From: Gymnorhina tibicen
Lineage: Eukaryota; Chordata; Aves; Passeriformes; Artamidae
Length of the DNA stretch: 64,000 nucleotides
Assembly: GCA_013399875.1 (NCBI GenBank)
Contig: VXAZ01008276.1
Span: forward strand, 284-64,283
Direction: 5' to 3'
Below are positions 60,821 to 64,000 of the stretch, one piece after another. The first letter of the stretch is position 1. Each line of letters opens with the position of its first letter. The translations under genes and the position numbers were made by a program. The notes under the pieces were generated by a model. The model made no database searches and was not told where the DNA came from. It was given only the letters and a program-made list of their open reading frames with translations.

Positions 60821-63800
60821 CAGACACAGCCCCCTGCCAGTTCTGTGTGCAAAGCAGGGAAAGAAAGACAAAACCTTCCCAACAAGCTGATGTTTGGAGC
60901 AGGATCTCTTCCCTGGTCCTATTCTGTTACTTTCTAAACATGTCTTCTGGTATGAACCCAAAACCTGCCGGACTGCGGGAGCCAAGAGCAACAGCAGCCC
61001 ATGCAATGCCGCGGGAGCATCTCTTCCCTTCCCTCATCAGCAGAGAGGCCTCCTCCTCCCTACTCTGTGCTCACTCTCTCCTGTACCTGTTTGACATTCT
61101 GATGAAATGCTACCTCTGACTCTCATGCTGTTGTAAATTGGAATGTTAATATATAGAGGTTATGTTAATACATGATGGGGCTAATAACGGGGTTAATTTT
61201 TTCCTAGATGTTTCCATATGGTGTACATGGTAAGTATGAAGTTACCTGGAGAGGTGTGACCCCTTTTCCAAGCCTTTCTGCTAATTATTTGGATAAGAAA
61301 AAATAACTGTTACCTCCCAGAAGTAAAATGTCATCATGTTTCTTTGAAATTATTTACTGTTCCAAATATTGAAACCCTAATTTTATTTTTTTTTCTTCAG
61401 TCCTTACCAAAACATCGTCAAATGTGACCACTGGCATATACATTCGGTTGTATGTTTTCAAAGCCAGGTCAGACAAATAATATGGAACTTAAAACTATAT
61501 TCTAAAAAAAAATATTTGCACAGAACCATTTCTGGAAGTTTCTTAACAAGAGGTAGCTGGATAGAGCCATTTTTATCAGCTGTAGTTTGATGGATTTGTC
61601 TACTCAGTCAAGTTAGAAAAATTTAAATGGAAACTTTGTATACTTAAGTGAGTGCATTAACTGATTATGTGGTTTGTAGGCTGCAGAGAAAAATACAAAA
61701 AGGAAAAATTATGTACATTTTACACCTTAAAACTGTAAAATGCTTGGGCTATTATGTTTTATAAATATTCATTTTTAATTTATTTTCTTTACCTGCTCTG
61801 GACTAGATCTTGAGCTGCTGACTGATAAAATGTGAAATCTTCATGTTACCTCATAAGTTCTCTGCTGGCAAAGTTCAATTGTTTCAGTGTTTTACTGTCA
61901 AAGGAAGTAATTATTGTCAAAGTAAGTCATTATCAGAAGAGGCAATTTCTTTATGAGTAATGTCAGTTTGAATTTTTTGGATTGGCTTTTGGACTTATGG
62001 GTGTGGCAGATCAGAGAATACAACTGCAATTTTTTTCTTACTAGAAATTGTTGATTTCCCCTTCTCTGAGAGCTGAAAGTTACAGTTTTGAACCACATGG
62101 AGCCTTTTCATGCTGAGGGATTTCCTTTCTAGATGTGGTGAATGGGAAGAGCATTTTCAAAAAAATAACTGGAAAATAAAGAAATTCCTAAACTGGCCTT
62201 AAAGACTAATCCAGGAAAAAAAATCCTTATCTTATTTGGTGGTTACTTAATGTTTTGCTCCTTCTAAATGCACTAAAGGAGTGCCTAAAGGGTTAAGAAC
62301 CCTTTTTCCTGTAAGAATGGAAAATGTAGCAAGTATCTTTACTTACCATAGAACTTCTGTGGTTGGTAGTACTGAGTCAGGTTAAAGCAGACTGATGGGG
62401 CAAGGGGGAAAGAACAATCTTTACAAAGCAAGCAGGGTGTTGGAAATACGAAGGTGCATCGAGTGGCTCTTGTGCCACGTGTCAGCACGGCTTCACAAAC
62501 ACCACGGTGCTGGTCATCAGCATCCCGCTAGATGCCCTGGTTATCCTACAGCACTCTGCAACCACAGTTGGGCTGTCAGCTGGGTAAGTCATGCTGTGTT
62601 TATTCTGAGAGGTCATTCTTGGCTGGGGATGAGTACAGATCTGGCAGTCCCAGATAGTTTTAAAAGAATGAGGCAGTGCTGGAGAGCCGAGGCTTTCATC
62701 ACATCGGTGGAAAGTTTTGAGATGCGGAGCGGGTTCAGTCTGTGCTTTGGGCTGTGGGCGGTCGCTGGGAGACCTGATTGTTTTCATGGCTCTGCTTTCC
62801 CTCGACAGCCATCCTCGCTGCAGGAACACAGGAGGAGGTGTGGATGCAAGAGCTGGGCTGCTGTGCCACTGCCAGGGCATCTGCTTCCTCTATCACCCGT
62901 TCAGCTTCACTGGGCTCGGGTGACATGGCTGGGAAGCAACAACAGAAATCTCCTGTTGCCATTTTTAGTCGTGACTGACATTTATAGCATCAGGCACAGA
63001 AGATGTTCCTCAGCTCTGAGTGAATGAAGCCTCTAAATCAAGAGCTGTATGGCTGCTAATAAAGCAGCTGCTTACTCATCGGATCTTGCATCCTCGCGAA
63101 TTCTTCACATCTCTGCTCAGGTTTCATTTCCTAGATGTATGGAAAGTATATATCCATCAAGGAAGGTGCTATTAAGGACAAGTAAATGTGTGTAGTATAT
63201 TTTATTTGAATTGTCATTTGGATGAAGGCGGTTTCAGAAATGGCTTTTTAACTGGGAGACTGTTTCAGAGCTGAAGTGATTCAGAGGAAGAATAAAGCCT
63301 GTGAAACTCACTTCAAGCAGGAGTGGAAAGAGGCAGTAATTTGTCTCTTGCTCCATTATATAATTCAACAGTAGGTTAAAAGTGCTTTCAGCTGCAGAAC
63401 CAGGTCTTCTAAAAGCAGTTTGTACAGACAACAGATTTTTCTGTGTCCTGACTCTGAGGAGTGTTGGCTCCTGAATTTGCAGCCCCTGAGGAGGAAGCTC
63501 AGCTTGAAGGCTTGTGCCAAAGCTTATTCCTGAGGACAGAGACCATGAGCCCTGGCTGCTGCCAGGCTGTGGGCTCTCCCCACACCGCTGGGAGCTTCAG
63601 CCTCATGTAGAGAGGCGTCGGGAGCTGGCAAATGGAAACCAGGCCATGGGTGCTTCTGGTGACATGCATCTCTCTTTTTATAAGACAGCAAACTTGGGTT
63701 TTGCTGCCCCTCACTTCCTCCCAGAACAGAGTATATATTTGTCCTGAATCTCTGTCCATCTCCTAGTATCTGGATATCTGCCCTGAAGGTGTATGGGTAT

Positions 63801-64000
63801 AAGAACTGGACAGGGAATAAGAAAGAATTTTTCTGTTAAAGCTTCTGCAGAAGAGGAGAGAAAAATTTTTTTTCTCCCTCCTCCTCCTCAGAAACAAGAT
63901 CCAGCAAAATTACCGTTTCAGGAAATGCACAGATTTGTTTTAAAAATTTCTTTCTGCTTCAACATATTTTCTTTGCTGGCTGGTCTCTGGAATTCATCTG
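60821..64000. other. Intergenic sequence to the right edge
   Basis: Mostly AT-rich, with a moderately GC-rich stretch at 62440-63000 that includes a 210-codon plus-strand open frame (62395-63027) of unknown meaning and an AATAAA at 63057. No recognised protein family, repeat or RNA gene. Confidence 0.5.

Noticed and set aside
50421..64000. Search for a neighbouring gene such as a phospholipid scramblase
   Set aside because: No exon-like conserved peptide was found. In mammals the scramblases lie on the 5' side of PLOD2, which is outside this window.

Overview
The window is a piece of vertebrate nuclear DNA, almost certainly from a bird. Genes are split by long AT-rich introns with GT-AG borders. 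Several fragments match the 3' end of the avian CR1 LINE, including its tail of short ATTCTRTG-type repeats, and one solo LTR is of a type common in bird genomes. The exact species cannot be read from the sequence.

One protein-coding gene fills most of the window on the + strand: PLOD2 (lysyl hydroxylase 2, LH2). All coding exons can be placed from the ATG at 24 to the stop ending at 49358. The 19 constitutive exons join with correct phase at every junction and encode 734 residues (LH2a form). A 63-nt cassette exon at 43197-43259 corresponds to human exon 13A and gives a 755-residue LH2b form. The protein has a signal peptide, an N-terminal glycosyltransferase-like domain, a central accessory domain and a C-terminal Fe(II)/2-oxoglutarate dioxygenase domain with an intact H663-x-D665...H715 triad and R725. 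It acts in the ER on collagen telopeptide lysines.

Layout: 1-123 holds exon 1 within a CpG-rich stretch (the promoter lies off the left edge). 124-14101 is a 14-kb first intron. 14102-33029 holds exons 2-10, with CR1 fragments in introns 3, 5 and 9. 33030-40194 is intron 10, with a puzzling minus-strand open frame. 40195-49358 holds exons 11-19, with the cassette exon and a ~1-kb solo LTR in intron 16. 49359 to about 50420 is the 3' UTR. From about 50.4 kb to 64 kb I see no convincing gene, only a small GC-rich island near 60.65-60.82 kb and some unexplained open frames.

I found no new biological system. The points most worth a second look are the conserved LH2b cassette exon with its weak donor and nearby RBFOX/TIA-type motifs, the GC-AG intron 4, the LH2-type E-x-x-D in the glycosyltransferase site, and the minus-strand open frame in intron 10.
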